Source: Streptomyces sp. SID8374 (lineage in GTDB: Bacteria; Actinomycetota; Actinomycetes; Streptomycetales; Streptomycetaceae). Taken from it: a stretch of 64,000 nucleotides of DNA. Position 1 is the first letter of the stretch. The number at the start of each line of letters is the position of its first letter. Position numbers and translations under genes: made by a program. The stretch covers positions 5,208,001 through 5,272,000 of the forward strand of contig NZ_WWGH01000001.1 in assembly GCF_009865135.1 (NCBI RefSeq). Direction: 5' to 3'. The notes under the pieces are model-generated. The model was not told the DNA's origin, made no database searches, and saw only the letters and a program-made list of their open reading frames with translations. Of the stretch, positions 1-10,453 are shown piece after piece.

Positions 1-299
1 TGGAGACCGCTCCGGTGCACGAGCTCTACAGCCGCCCGTCGCACCCCTACACCCGCGGTCTCCTCGACTCGATCCCGCGTCTGGACCAGAAGGGCCAGGA
101 GCTCTACGCGATCAAGGGCCTGCCGCCCAACCTGACGCGTATCCCCCCGGGTTGCGCGTTCAACCCCCGGTGTCCCAAGGCCGAGGACATCTGCCGTACG
201 GACGTCCCGCCGCTGCACCCGGTCACCGAGCGCGACGGCACCGACCTGCCGGGCCGCGGAAGCGCGTGCCACTTCTGGAAGGAGACGATCCATGGCTGA
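1..299 (+). CDS. bldKD: Oligopeptide ABC transporter ATPase, C-terminal end (BldKD/OppD-type, partial)
   Basis: Only the last ~98 codons are present; the reading frame is open from base 3. They hold the OppD C-terminal oligopeptide-transporter domain: the HPYTRGLL motif and the four-cysteine region (GCAFNPRCP, DICRTD, ACHFW) that marks OppD/DppD-type ATPases. The segment is nearly identical to the end of the complete ATPase gene at 5288-6265, so the two operons are paralogous. The stop overlaps the start of the next gene, implying translational coupling. In S. coelicolor the bldK peptide-permease operon lies directly before a second opp operon in this same order; the bldKD name rests on that synteny and is inference. 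Confidence 0.8.
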   Translation, partial: ETAPVHELYSRPSHPYTRGLLDSIPRLDQKGQELYAIKGLPPNLTRIPPGCAFNPRCPKAEDICRTDVPPLHPVTERDGTDLPGRGSACHFWKETIHG

Positions 300-1434
300 G
301 CTCGACAAGGAGTCCGTGGACGCCACCCCTAACGTCACCGAGGTGGAGACGGTCGACGCCGCCACCGAAGAGGAGGCCGTCGCCGCCATCGAGGCGCCGG
401 TGGAGCGGGGCGAGCCGATCCTCCAGGTGCGCAACCTGGTCAAGCACTTCCCGCTGACCCAGGGCATCCTCTTCAAGAAGCAGATCGGCGCGGTCAAGGC
501 CGTGGACGGGATCTCCTTCGACCTCTTCCAGGGCGAGACCCTCGGCATCGTGGGCGAGTCCGGCTGTGGCAAGTCCACCGTCGCCAAGCTGCTCATGATG
601 CTGGAGAAGGCGACCGCCGGCGAGGTCTTCTACAAGGGCCAGGACATCACCAAGCTGTCCGGGCGCGCGCTGAAGGCCGTGCGCCGCAACATCCAGATGG
701 TGTTCCAGGACCCGTACACCTCGCTGAACCCGCGCATGACGGTCGGCGACATCATCGGGGAGCCGTTCGAGATCCACCCCGAGGTGGCTCCGAAGGGCGA
801 CCGGCGGCGCAAGGTCCAGGAGCTCCTGGACGTCGTCGGCCTGAACCCGGAGTACATCAACCGGTACCCGCACCAGTTCTCCGGCGGTCAGCGCCAGCGC
901 ATCGGCATCGCCCGCGGCCTCGCGCTCAACCCGGAGATCATCATCTGCGACGAGCCGGTCTCGGCGCTGGACGTGTCGGTGCAGGCGCAGGTCATCAACC
1001 TGATGGAGAAGCTCCAGGACGAGTTCAACCTCTCCTACCTCTTCATCGCGCACGACCTGTCCATCGTGCGGCACATCTCGGACCGGGTCGGCGTCATGTA
1101 CCTCGGCAAGATGGCCGAGATCGGTACGGACGCGCAGATCTACGACCACCCGACGCACCCGTACACCCAGGCGCTGCTCTCCGCGGTGCCGGTGCCGGAC
1201 CCCTCCGCGCGTGAGGGCCGCGAGCGGATCATCCTCACCGGTGACGTTCCGTCACCGGCGAACCCGCCCTCGGGCTGCCGCTTCCGCACCCGGTGCTGGA
1301 AGGCGGAGGAGCGCTGCGCCACGGAGATGCCGCTGCTGGCGATCCCCGAGCGCTTCGTCGCCTCGGGCGGCCCGGCCGCGCACGAGTCGGCGTGCCACTT
1401 CGCCGAGGAGAAGGACGTCGTTCACGCGGCGTAA
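292..1434 (+). CDS. bldKE: Oligopeptide ABC transporter ATPase (BldKE/OppF-type)
   Basis: 380-residue cytoplasmic ATPase that would power peptide import together with the preceding ATPase and a permease pair lying upstream of the window. Walker A is GESGCGKST, the signature is FSGGQRQRIGIARGL, Walker B is IICDEPVSALD, and the switch histidine is in FIAHDLS. The C-terminal oligopeptide domain carries HPYTQALL and the CRFRTRCW/CATE/ACHF cysteine set. The N-terminal ~40 residues are acidic and variable. The start overlaps the previous stop by eight bases. A strong hairpin follows, so this is the last gene of its operon. The name bldKE is by position relative to S. coelicolor, where bldK is needed for aerial mycelium; the ATPase call itself is secure. 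Confidence 0.85.
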   Translation: MAELDKESVDATPNVTEVETVDAATEEEAVAAIEAPVERGEPILQVRNLVKHFPLTQGILFKKQIGAVKAVDGISFDLFQGETLGIVGESGCGKSTVAKLLMMLEKATAGEVFYKGQDITKLSGRALKAVRRNIQMVFQDPYTSLNPRMTVGDIIGEPFEIHPEVAPKGDRRRKVQELLDVVGLNPEYINRYPHQFSGGQRQRIGIARGLALNPEIIICDEPVSALDVSVQAQVINLMEKLQDEFNLSYLFIAHDLSIVRHISDRVGVMYLGKMAEIGTDAQIYDHPTHPYTQALLSAVPVPDPSAREGRERIILTGDVPSPANPPSGCRFRTRCWKAEERCATEMPLLAIPERFVASGGPAAHESACHFAEEKDVVHAA

Positions 1435-1456
1435 CCGCTTCCGGTAGCTGTACGTC

Positions 1457-1490
1457 GGATGCCCGGCCCCTTTCGAGGGGCCGGGCATCC
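1457..1490 (+). terminator. Hairpin terminator after the first peptide-permease operon
   Basis: A perfect 14-bp inverted repeat (1457-1470 with 1477-1490) encloses the 6-base loop TTTCGA. It sits 23 bases after the ATPase stop codon and before the promoter region of the next operon. No long T-run follows, which is usual for Streptomyces terminators. Confidence 0.85.
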
Positions 1491-1598
1491 GTGCGTCCGG
1501 CCGACCCCGTGCCCGTACGGGGTAAGCCCGCATGCGATGCATGGCGGTATGGGGTGATATGAGGCATTGAGCTACTCGATGACTCTAGGAGGCACTTC

Positions 1599-3230
1599 AT
1601 GCGCGGAGCCACACGGGCCAGGTGGGCCGCATGTGCGGTGGCCGTCGCCCTGGCAGCGACGGCTTGCGGCGGCGGAGGCGACGACAGCGGCGGCAGCGGT
1701 GCCGACGGGATCGTCAGCTCCTCCTGGGGCGACCCGCAGAACCCGCTGGAGCCCGCGAACACCAACGAGGTGCAGGGCGGCAAGGTCCTCGACATGGTCT
1801 TCCGGGGACTCGTCCGGTACGACCCCAGGACCGGCGAGGCGCAGAACATGCTCGCCGAGTCCATCGACTCCAGCGACGCCCAGAACTTCACGATCAAGCT
1901 CAAGGACGGCTGGACCTTCTCCAACGGCGAGAAGGTCACCGCCAAGTCCTTCGTGGACGCCTGGAACTACGGCGCGGCGCTGAAGAACAACCAGAAGAAC
2001 GCCTACTTCTTCCAGTACATCGAGGGGTACGACAAGGTCCACCCCGAGTCCGGCTCGGCCTCCGCCGACACCCTCTCGGGCCTCAAGGTCGTCGACGACC
2101 TGACCTTCACCGCCAAGCTCAGCCAGAAGTTCTCCCTGTGGCCCGACACCCTCGGCTACGCGGCCTTCGCCCCGCTGCCCAAGGCGTTCTACGACGACCA
2201 CGACGCCTGGCTCTCCAAGCCCATCGGCAACGGCCCGTACACCGTCGAGTCGTACGCCAAGGGCTCCTCGATGAACCTGCGCCGCTGGGACGACTACCCG
2301 GGCGACGACAAGGCGAAAAACGGCGGCGTCGACCTCAAGGTCTTCACCGACAACAACACCGCCTACACCTCCCTGACCTCGGGCAACCTCGACCTCGTCG
2401 ACGACGTGCCCGCCTCCCAGCTCAGGAACGTGGAGCAGGACCTCGGCGACCGGTACATCAACACCCCCGCCGGCATCATCCAGACGCTCGCCTTCCCCTT
2501 CTACGACGAGAAGTGGGACACCGACAACGCCCGCAAGGTCCGCCAGGGCCTGTCCATGGCGATCAACCGGCCGCAGATCACCGACCAGATCTTCCAGAAG
2601 ACCCGCACCCCCGCCTCCGACTGGACCTCCCCGGTCCTGGGCGAGGACGGCGGCTTCAAGAAGGGGCTCTGCGGCAAGGAGTGCACGTACAACAAGGCCG
2701 AGGCCAAGAAGCTGATCGACGAGGGCGGCGGCATCCCCGGCGGCCAGCTGAAGATCTCGTACAACGCGGACACCGGCTCCCACAAGGAGTGGGTCGACGC
2801 CGTCTGCAACAGCATCAACAACGTCATGGGCAACAACCAGGCCTGCGTCGGCGGCGCGATCGGCACCTTCGCCGACTTCCGCAGCCAGGTCTCCACCCAG
2901 AAGCTGACGGGTCCCTGGCGCGCGGGCTGGCAGATGGACTACCCGCTGATCCAGAACTTCCTCCAGCCGCTCTACTACACCAACGCCTCGTCCAACGACG
3001 GCAAGTGGACCAACAAGGACTTCGACGACCTGGTCGACCAGGCGAACGCCGAGACCGACAAGGCGAAGGCGATCACCACCTTCCAGGACGCCGAGAAGGT
3101 GCTCGTGGAGCAGATGCCGGCCATCCCGCTCTGGTACCAGAACGGCAGCGCGGGCTACTCGGACCGGGTCGACAACGTCGCACTGAACCCGTTCAGCGTG
3201 CCGGTCTACACGGACATCACGGTCAAGTGA
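1599..3230 (+). CDS. Oligopeptide ABC transporter substrate-binding lipoprotein
   Basis: 543-residue extracellular solute-binding protein of the SBP_bac_5 family. The N-terminus has a short basic segment, a hydrophobic stretch and a lipobox ending in ATAC, with the lipidated cysteine near residue 23. It would capture peptides and deliver them to the permeases encoded downstream. Family features include the NEVQGGKVLDMVFRGL region, the GWTFSNGEKVTAKSFVDAW region and FSVPVY at the end. A strong ribosome-binding site (AGGAGG, 1587-1592) precedes the ATG. It is the first gene of a five-gene operon, and a 13-bp hairpin separates it from the permeases, probably raising its output relative to them. 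Ligand specificity cannot be read from sequence. Confidence 0.92.
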   Translation: MRGATRARWAACAVAVALAATACGGGGDDSGGSGADGIVSSSWGDPQNPLEPANTNEVQGGKVLDMVFRGLVRYDPRTGEAQNMLAESIDSSDAQNFTIKLKDGWTFSNGEKVTAKSFVDAWNYGAALKNNQKNAYFFQYIEGYDKVHPESGSASADTLSGLKVVDDLTFTAKLSQKFSLWPDTLGYAAFAPLPKAFYDDHDAWLSKPIGNGPYTVESYAKGSSMNLRRWDDYPGDDKAKNGGVDLKVFTDNNTAYTSLTSGNLDLVDDVPASQLRNVEQDLGDRYINTPAGIIQTLAFPFYDEKWDTDNARKVRQGLSMAINRPQITDQIFQKTRTPASDWTSPVLGEDGGFKKGLCGKECTYNKAEAKKLIDEGGGIPGGQLKISYNADTGSHKEWVDAVCNSINNVMGNNQACVGGAIGTFADFRSQVSTQKLTGPWRAGWQMDYPLIQNFLQPLYYTNASSNDGKWTNKDFDDLVDQANAETDKAKAITTFQDAEKVLVEQMPAIPLWYQNGSAGYSDRVDNVALNPFSVPVYTDITVK

Positions 3231-3304
3231 CCCGTCCGTACGGAGACCGCCGCACGAGGCCCGTCCGTACGGACACCACGGCCGTGTGACCCGCTGAGGC
3301 CGAG

Positions 3305-3339
3305 GGGGCCGGGGCGCCCGACGTGCGCGCCCCGGCCCC
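3305..3339 (+). terminator. Intercistronic hairpin between binding protein and permease genes
   Basis: A perfect 13-bp stem (3305-3317 with 3327-3339) has a 9-base loop and is very G/C-rich. Placed between the binding-protein stop and the first permease, it probably acts as a partial terminator or a block to 3' decay. Binding proteins are commonly made in excess over their membrane partners. Confidence 0.6.
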
Positions 3340-3380
3340 GGTCCATCCCGCCAGACCCGCCCCGACCCCCGGAGCCCCTC

Positions 3381-4304
3381 ATGGGACGTTATGTGATCCG
3401 GCGGCTGCTGCAGATGATCCCCGTCTTCTTCGGCACCACGCTGCTGATCTTCCTCATGGTGAACGTGATGGGCGACCCCATCGCGGGCCTCTGCGGCGAC
3501 CGCCAGTGCGATCCGGCCACCGCCGCCCAGCTGCGCTCCGAGTTCGGCCTCGACAAGCCGGTCTGGCAGCAATACCTGACGTACATGGGGAACCTCTTCA
3601 CCGGCGACTTCGGCACCGCGTTCAACGGGCAGAAGGTCACCGAGCTGATGGCCACCGCCTTCCCCATCACGATCCGGCTCACCATCGTCGCGATCGTCTT
3701 CGAGATCGTCATCGGCATCAGCCTCGGCGTCGTCACCGGCCTGCGGCGCGGCCGCCCCGTCGACACCACGGTCCTCATCCTGACCCTGGTCGTCATCGCC
3801 GTCCCGACCTTCGTCACCGGACTGCTGCTCCAGCTCCTGCTGGGCGTCAAGTGGGGCATCATCAAGCCCTCGGTCTCCTCGGACCCCACCATCGACGAGC
3901 TCCTCGTCCCCGGCCTGGTCCTCGCCTCGGTCTCGCTCGCCTACGTCACCCGGCTCACCCGGACCTCGATCGCCGAGAACGCCCGGGCCGACTACGTACG
4001 CACCGCCGTCGCCAAGGGCCTGCCCCGGCGCCGGGTCGTCGTACGGCACCTGCTGCGCAACTCCCTGATCCCCGTCGTCACCTTCATCGGTACGGACGTG
4101 GGCGCCCTGATGGGCGGGGCCATCGTCACCGAGCGGATCTTCAACATCCACGGGGTCGGCTACCAGCTCTACCAGGGCATCCTGCGCCAGAACTCCCAGA
4201 CCGTGGTCGGGTTCGTCACCATCCTGGTCCTCGTCTTCCTGGCGGCCAACCTGATCGTCGACCTCCTGTACGCCGTACTCGACCCGAGGATCCGCTATGC
4301 CTGA
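3381..4304 (+). CDS. Oligopeptide ABC transporter permease (OppB/DppB-type)
   Basis: 307-residue inner-membrane permease with about six hydrophobic segments, the first being the IPVFFGTTLLIFLMVNVMG stretch at residues ~11-30. The ATPase-docking loop appears as YVRTAVAKGLPRRRVVVRH followed by RNSLIPVV, the EAA motif of binding-protein-dependent permeases. The terminal segment LIVDLLYAVLDPRIRYA is typical of OppB. Its stop overlaps the start of the OppC-type gene by eight bases, so the two permeases are probably co-translated. It forms the heterodimeric channel with that partner. Confidence 0.92.
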   Translation: MGRYVIRRLLQMIPVFFGTTLLIFLMVNVMGDPIAGLCGDRQCDPATAAQLRSEFGLDKPVWQQYLTYMGNLFTGDFGTAFNGQKVTELMATAFPITIRLTIVAIVFEIVIGISLGVVTGLRRGRPVDTTVLILTLVVIAVPTFVTGLLLQLLLGVKWGIIKPSVSSDPTIDELLVPGLVLASVSLAYVTRLTRTSIAENARADYVRTAVAKGLPRRRVVVRHLLRNSLIPVVTFIGTDVGALMGGAIVTERIFNIHGVGYQLYQGILRQNSQTVVGFVTILVLVFLAANLIVDLLYAVLDPRIRYA

Positions 4305-5274
4305 GCCGCAGACCCCGGACGAAGCGATCTCCCAGGCGGGCGCCGGCGGCGCGACGGACCTCGCCATGGAGGAGGGCACCAGCCTGGAGAAGACCCCGGG
4401 CGGCCCCGAGGGCACCGGACCCGCCGGAAAGCCGCGCAGCCTCTGGTCGGACGCCTGGCGCGACCTGCGGCGCAACCCGGTCTTCATCATCTCCGCGCTG
4501 GTCATCCTCTTCCTGGTGGTCATCTCGATCTGGCCCTCACTCATCGCCAGCGGCGACCCCCTCCAGGCCGATCTGGACGACGCCCAGAAGGGCTCCGAGC
4601 CCGGCCACCCCTTCGGCTTCGACCCGCAGGGCCGCGACGTCTACACCCGGGTCGTGTACGGGACGCGCACCTCGGTCACCGTCGGCGTCTGCGCCACCCT
4701 CGGCGTCGCGATCCTCGGCTCCGTGCTCGGCGGGCTGGCGGGCTTCTTCGGCGGCTGGTGGGACTCGATCCTCTCCCGCCTCACCGACGTCTTCTTCGGC
4801 ATCCCCGTCATCCTCGGCGGCCTGGTCTTCCTCTCCGTCGTCACCAGCTCCACCGTCTGGCCCGTCGTCGGGTTCATCGTCCTGCTCGGCTGGCCGCAGA
4901 TCGCCCGTATCGCCCGCGGCTCGGTGATCACCGCCAAACAGAACGACTACGTCCAGGCGGCCCGCGCGCTCGGCGCCTCCAACTCCCGGATGCTGCTGCG
5001 CCACATCACCCCGAACGCCATCGCGCCCGTCATCGTCGTGGCGACCATCGCGCTCGGCACGTACATCTCGCTGGAGGCGACGCTCTCCTTCCTCGGGGTC
5101 GGCCTGAAGGACCCGGCGGTCTCCTGGGGCATCGACATCTCCGCGGCCTCCAACTACATCCGCAACGCCCCGCACATGCTGCTCTGGCCCGCCGGAGCGC
5201 TGGCGGTCACCGTGCTCGCGTTCATCATGCTCGGCGACGCGGTGCGCGACGCCCTCGACCCCAAGCTGCGCTGA
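4297..5274 (+). CDS. Oligopeptide ABC transporter permease (OppC/DppC-type)
   Basis: 325-residue permease. An N-terminal cytoplasmic extension of ~45 residues (acidic, Gly/Pro-rich) leads into WRDLRRNPVFIISALVI, the usual OppC start, and then about six membrane segments. The EAA docking loop is YVQAARALGASNSRMLLRH followed by ITPNAIAPV. The C-terminus GDAVRDALDPKLR is characteristic of OppC. It pairs with the preceding permease. The next gene starts 13 bases after its stop, behind an AGGAG-like site. Confidence 0.92.
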   Translation: MPEPQTPDEAISQAGAGGATDLAMEEGTSLEKTPGGPEGTGPAGKPRSLWSDAWRDLRRNPVFIISALVILFLVVISIWPSLIASGDPLQADLDDAQKGSEPGHPFGFDPQGRDVYTRVVYGTRTSVTVGVCATLGVAILGSVLGGLAGFFGGWWDSILSRLTDVFFGIPVILGGLVFLSVVTSSTVWPVVGFIVLLGWPQIARIARGSVITAKQNDYVQAARALGASNSRMLLRHITPNAIAPVIVVATIALGTYISLEATLSFLGVGLKDPAVSWGIDISAASNYIRNAPHMLLWPAGALAVTVLAFIMLGDAVRDALDPKLR

Positions 5275-5287
5275 GGAGCCGGTTGCC

Positions 5288-6254
<967 letters not shown>

Positions 6255-6265
<11 letters not shown>

Positions 6266-7583
6266 CCACGAGGGGAACGCGGCCGGTTCGACCCTGCTGT
6301 CCAAGGCGGGGGAGGGCAGGCGGCCGTACGCCGAGGGCGAGCCGATCCTCGAAGTACGGGAGCTGGCCAAGCACTACCCGCTGACCCAGGGCATCCTCTT
6401 CAAGAAGCAGGTCGGCGCGGTCCGGGCCGTCGACGGCGTCGACTTCGACCTCCACGCGGGCGAGACGCTCGGCATCGTGGGGGAGTCCGGCTGCGGCAAG
6501 TCCACGGTCGCCCGGATGCTGGTCCACCTGGAGAAGCCCACCGCCGGGGCCATCCGCTACAAGGGCGAGGACATCTCCAAGCTCTCCGGGCGCGCGCTGA
6601 AGGCCGTACGCCGCAACATCCAGATGGTGTTCCAGGACCCGTACACCTCGCTGAACCCGCGCATGACGGTCGGCGACATCATCGGGGAGCCGTACGAGAT
6701 CCACCCCGAGGTCGCCCCCAAGGGCAGCCGCCGGCAGCGGGTGCAGGACCTGCTGGACGTCGTCGGGCTCAACCCGGAGTACATCAACCGCTATCCGCAC
6801 CAGTTCTCCGGCGGCCAGCGCCAGCGCATCGGCATCGCCCGCGGCCTCGCGCTCAACCCGGAGATCATCGTCGCCGACGAACCGGTCTCCGCCCTCGACG
6901 TCTCCGTACAGGCCCAGGTCGTCAACCTGCTGGACCGGCTCCAGGCGGAGTTCAGCCTGAGCTTCGTCTTCATCGCGCACGACCTCTCCATCGTGCGGCA
7001 CATCTCCGACCGGGTCGGCGTGATGTACCTCGGCCGGATCGTGGAGATCGGCTCCGACGCGGAGATCTACGACCACCCCACCCACCCGTACACGCAGGCG
7101 CTGCTCTCCGCCGTCCCCGTACCGGACCCGGAGGCCCGCGCCCACCGGGAGCGGATCATCCTCCACGGCGATGTGCCCTCACCGGCCGACATCCCCTCGG
7201 GCTGCCGCTTCCGCACCCGCTGCTGGAAGGCGCGGGAGCGGTGCGAGCTGGAGGTGCCGCTGCTGGCGGTCCCGGCGGAGTTCCGGCTGGTGGACACCCC
7301 GGCCCGGCACGACTCGGCGTGCCACTTCGCGGAGGAGAAGCAGGTGGTGCCGCAGGAGGGGGAGCTGGAGGCGCCGGGGCGGCCGCCGGGCCGTTCACCG
7401 GGCCCGGACGTGGAGGCCCCGGGGACGACGACGCGCGGGCGGCCGGTGGAGGACGTGGGCGGGGCGGGGGCGGATCTGGGCGAGCGGGGGGAGGGCCTGG
7501 GCGGGCCGAGGGAGGGGCTGGGCAGGCCCGGGAAGGATCTGGGCGGGCCGGAGGGTCCGCCGGAGGAGCCTCCGCGGTCCTGA
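6255..7583 (+). CDS. Oligopeptide ABC transporter ATPase (OppF/DppF-type) with Gly/Pro-rich tail
   Basis: 442-residue second ATPase of the operon. The ATG at 6255 is chosen because GAAGGAG (6241-6247) lies just upstream and the hydrophilic start resembles family members. Walker A GESGCGKST, signature FSGGQRQRIGIARG, Walker B IIVADEPVSALD and switch FIAHDLS are intact, and the oligopeptide domain ends in ACHFAEE. It is very close to the BldKE-type protein at 292-1434 but continues for ~70 residues rich in Gly, Pro, Glu and Arg. That tail is probably disordered and is not part of the family. It overlaps the previous gene by 11 bases. Confidence 0.9.
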
Positions 7584-7609
7584 CCCTTCGGCCCGTCTGC
7601 GTTACGGGG

Positions 7610-8080
7610 TCAGCCCGCGGTGCCGCAGGGCTCCCCGGCCTTGATGTCCTGCACGGCCGGGCCGAGGTCCGAGAGGACGGCCGAGGCGTCGGTGGTCTCG
7701 TTGCGGAGCCGGACCTGGACGCTGGGCTCGCGGCCGTGGGTGGCGAACATCTTGGCGGTCCGGTCGTCCGCGGGCGTCTGGGCGACCCAGTCGACGCCGC
7801 CCTCGTCGATGCAGTCGCCGCCGGCCTTCGGCGCGGGCATCCCGCAGTACACGATGACGTCGCCGTCCCCCCAGGCGGCGGCGCCGGTCACGTCCGATCT
7901 CTCCAGCTCGTACCCGCCCAGCTTGGCGGGGAGCTTGCCGGTGAGCGTGGTGCAGGCCGGACTGCCCGAGAAGGGCGGCTTGGTGAGGTTGTAGCCGGAC
8001 GCACCGCAGCCGGCGAGGAGTGCCGTACAGGCGGTCAGGGCGGCGGCGAGGCGCAGCGGCCCGTGGATGTTCCTGGTCAA
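7610..8080 (-). CDS. Small lipoprotein, DUF3515-like
   Basis: 156-residue predicted lipoprotein. After a basic start comes a hydrophobic segment and the lipobox LLAGC (cysteine ~25). The mature part has conserved-looking WGDGDVIVYCGMP, a second cysteine in DCIDEGGVDW, and HGREPSVQV, which I associate with actinobacterial DUF3515 proteins of unknown function. The start is TTG at 8080, preceded by a GGGGGAA ribosome-binding site. It is convergent with the peptide-permease operon, with only 26 bases between the two stops. The family assignment is from memory of its motifs; function is unknown. Confidence 0.7.
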   Translation of the reverse strand: MTRNIHGPLRLAAALTACTALLAGCGASGYNLTKPPFSGSPACTTLTGKLPAKLGGYELERSDVTGAAAWGDGDVIVYCGMPAPKAGGDCIDEGGVDWVAQTPADDRTAKMFATHGREPSVQVRLRNETTDASAVLSDLGPAVQDIKAGEPCGTAG

Positions 8081-8242
8081 GGTGTTCCCCCGTGCGGGTG
8101 ATGTGATGATCAGTGCAGAAACCTACCGCCCGGCACCTCCCGCACCGCCGCCGGATCCGTTAACAGCCAGGCAACTTGGCCGTCGCCACACCGATATACG
8201 GACGCCCCATGCTGGACAACGTACGGCCGTGCGGGTGCCGTG

Positions 8243-8279
8243 GACCGGCCGGAGCGTCGTCTTGTCGCTCCGGCCGGTC
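8243..8279 (-). terminator. Hairpin downstream of the peptidase gene
   Basis: A perfect 14-bp stem (8243-8256 with 8266-8279) with a 9-base loop lies ~50 bases beyond the peptidase stop. The rest of 8081-8326 should contain the promoter of the DUF3515-like gene; nothing else is evident in it. Confidence 0.65.
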
Positions 8280-8326
8280 GCCCGTTTTCCGGCCCCGACC
8301 CGTCGGACACCCTCCAGGGCCAGGCC

Positions 8327-10453
8327 CTAGGCGCCGGTCAGCCCCAGCGACCGCTTGAGGAAGTCCACCTGGAGCAGCAGCAGGTTCTCCGCGACCTGCT
8401 CCTGCGGCGTCATGTGCGTCACCCCGCTCAGCGGCAGCACCTCGTGCGGCCGCCCGGCCGCCAGCAGCGCCGAGGAGAGCCGCAGCGCGTGCGCGACCAC
8501 CACGTTGTCGTCCGCGAGCCCGTGGACGATCATCATCGGCCGCACCTGCTCGGCGGCGTGGGAGAGCCCGTCCTCGGTCATCAGGGCGTTGTACGCGTAC
8601 ACCTCGGGCCGCGCGGCCGGGTCGCCGAGATAGCGCTCGGTGTAGTGGGTGTCGTAGAGCCGCCAGTCCGTCACCGGGGCGCCCACCACGGCCGCGTGGA
8701 AGACGTCGGGGCGGCGCAGCACCGCGAGGCCGGAGAGGTAACCCCCGTACGACCAGCCCCGGATGGCGACCCGGTCCAGATCCAGCGGGAAGCGGCCGGC
8801 CAGTGCGTGCAGGGCCTCGATCTGGTCATCCAGGGTGAGGACGAAGTCGTCCCGTACGGCCTTCTCCCAGGCGGGCGAGCGGCCCGGCGCGCCGCGCCCG
8901 TCCGCCACGATCACCGCGAAGCCCTGGTCCGCGAACCACTGCGAGGTGAGGTACGCGTTGTGGGCGGCGACCACGCGGCGGCCGTGCGGTCCACCGTACG
9001 GATCCATCAGTACCGGAAGCGGACCGTCCGACTCCTGGTAGTCCGACGGAAGCAGCACGGCGCACGGAATCCGCCGTGCGCCCCCCTCGGTGAGCGTGGG
9101 CCGGGCGGCGAGCACCGGCTCCTGGGCGTGGCTCGCGATCCGGACCAGCCGCTTGCCGTCCCGGAGGACCCAGGCGGCCGATCCGGGCTCGTCCGGAGTG
9201 GCCGAGACCAGTACGGTCAGACCGCCCGAGCGGACGGCGGAGTGCACACCCACCCCTTCGGAAATCCTCTCGATTCCCAGCTCGTTGACCCGGTACACAT
9301 GGCTCTCACCGGTCTCCGGCGCGGCCGCCTCCTCGCCCGCCACGGCGGAGACGAGGATGTCCGACTCCCCGATGTCCAGCACCGCCTGGATGTGCAACTG
9401 CGCCCCGGTCAGCGGCCGGTCACCGACGGCCAGCACCCGCGCGCCGCCCTCGTCCGCGATCCGCACGAGCCGCCCGTCCGGCGCCCACGCGGGCACCCCG
9501 CCGAACAGATCCAGCCACACCGGGTCCTGGTCGACATGGACGACCCGGGTCTCACCCGACTCCGGGTCCACGGCCAGATACCGCTGGCTGCGCTGGTCAC
9601 GGGCCTGCACGAGGAGCAGCGGGGCCCCCGCGGAGGACCAGTGCACCTGGGCCAGGTACGGGAACGCCGCCCGGTCCCAGACCACTTCCGTACGGGCCCC
9701 CTCCAGGTCCACCACGAAGAGCCGCACCTCGGCGTTGGGCGTCCCCGCCGCCGGATAGGCGACCTCGGCCGGCTTGCGCTCCGGGTGCGCGGGATCGGCG
9801 ATGAACCAGCGCTGTACGGGGCTGTCGTCGGCCCGCGCCACCAGCAGCCGGTCCGAATCGGGCGACCACCAGAAGCCCCGGAAGCGGTGCATCTCCTCGG
9901 CGGCGATGAACTCGGCCAGACCGTAGGTGACATGGGCGTCCTCCGGCTCCGCCAGCGCCCTGTCCTCCTCGCCCTCGGCGCCCACGACCCGCAGCGCACC
10001 CTTGGAGACGTACGCGATGAGGCGCCCGTCGGGGGAGGGGCGCGGGTCGATGACCGGGCCCGGAACCGGCAGCGCCCGCGCGGTTCCGGCCCGCAGCTCG
10101 GCCACGTACACCTTTCCGGACAGGGCGAACGCGGCCAGCTCGGCCGCCGCGTCCACCGCGTAGGAGACGATTCCGGCCGACCCCTCACGGGTCCGCTCGC
10201 GCCGCGCCCGCTCCTGCGGCGACAGCCGCTCCGCCGAACCTCCCAGCAGCGCCTCGGGGTCCGCGACGAGCCGCTCCTCGCCGGAGGCCGGGTCGAGGAC
10301 CCAGAGCCGGTTGGTGCGGTCGGTGCCCGAGGTGGAGCGCAGGAAGATCACTCGCGTCTCATCCGGTGAGACGGTGAAGGCGCGCGGTGCGCCGAGAGTG
10401 AACCGCTGGGTCCGTGCGTGCTGGCGGGGAAAGGACAGCTTCGGTGAGGTCAT
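8327..10453 (-). CDS. Prolyl-oligopeptidase family serine peptidase (dipeptidyl-peptidase IV type, S9)
   Basis: 708-residue peptidase with an N-terminal beta-propeller (DPPIV_N-like, ~50-420, with repeated WSPDG/W-P-D strands) and a C-terminal alpha/beta-hydrolase domain (~460-700). The nucleophile is the serine of GWSYGG at ~568, the aspartate lies in HGLADDN, and the histidine is in GVTHMT near the C-terminus. No signal peptide is visible, so it is probably cytoplasmic. It would remove dipeptides or short fragments from peptides, and its place beside two peptide importers suggests a role in processing imported peptides (inference). It is divergent from the small membrane protein gene at 10624. 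Confidence 0.9.
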   Translation of the reverse strand: MTSPKLSFPRQHARTQRFTLGAPRAFTVSPDETRVIFLRSTSGTDRTNRLWVLDPASGEERLVADPEALLGGSAERLSPQERARRERTREGSAGIVSYAVDAAAELAAFALSGKVYVAELRAGTARALPVPGPVIDPRPSPDGRLIAYVSKGALRVVGAEGEEDRALAEPEDAHVTYGLAEFIAAEEMHRFRGFWWSPDSDRLLVARADDSPVQRWFIADPAHPERKPAEVAYPAAGTPNAEVRLFVVDLEGARTEVVWDRAAFPYLAQVHWSSAGAPLLLVQARDQRSQRYLAVDPESGETRVVHVDQDPVWLDLFGGVPAWAPDGRLVRIADEGGARVLAVGDRPLTGAQLHIQAVLDIGESDILVSAVAGEEAAAPETGESHVYRVNELGIERISEGVGVHSAVRSGGLTVLVSATPDEPGSAAWVLRDGKRLVRIASHAQEPVLAARPTLTEGGARRIPCAVLLPSDYQESDGPLPVLMDPYGGPHGRRVVAAHNAYLTSQWFADQGFAVIVADGRGAPGRSPAWEKAVRDDFVLTLDDQIEALHALAGRFPLDLDRVAIRGWSYGGYLSGLAVLRRPDVFHAAVVGAPVTDWRLYDTHYTERYLGDPAARPEVYAYNALMTEDGLSHAAEQVRPMMIVHGLADDNVVVAHALRLSSALLAAGRPHEVLPLSGVTHMTPQEQVAENLLLLQVDFLKRSLGLTGA

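Noticed and set aside
1572..4544. A 990-codon open frame on the minus strand opposite the binding-protein and permease genes
   Set aside because: It is the antisense shadow of genes with near-saturated G/C third positions. Its translation is Asp/Gly/Val/Arg-rich with no family motif, while the plus strand encodes clear transporter proteins.
7610..10453. Horizontally acquired island around the peptidase and lipoprotein
   Set aside because: Base composition and codon use match the neighbours and there are no integrase, transposase or attachment repeats.
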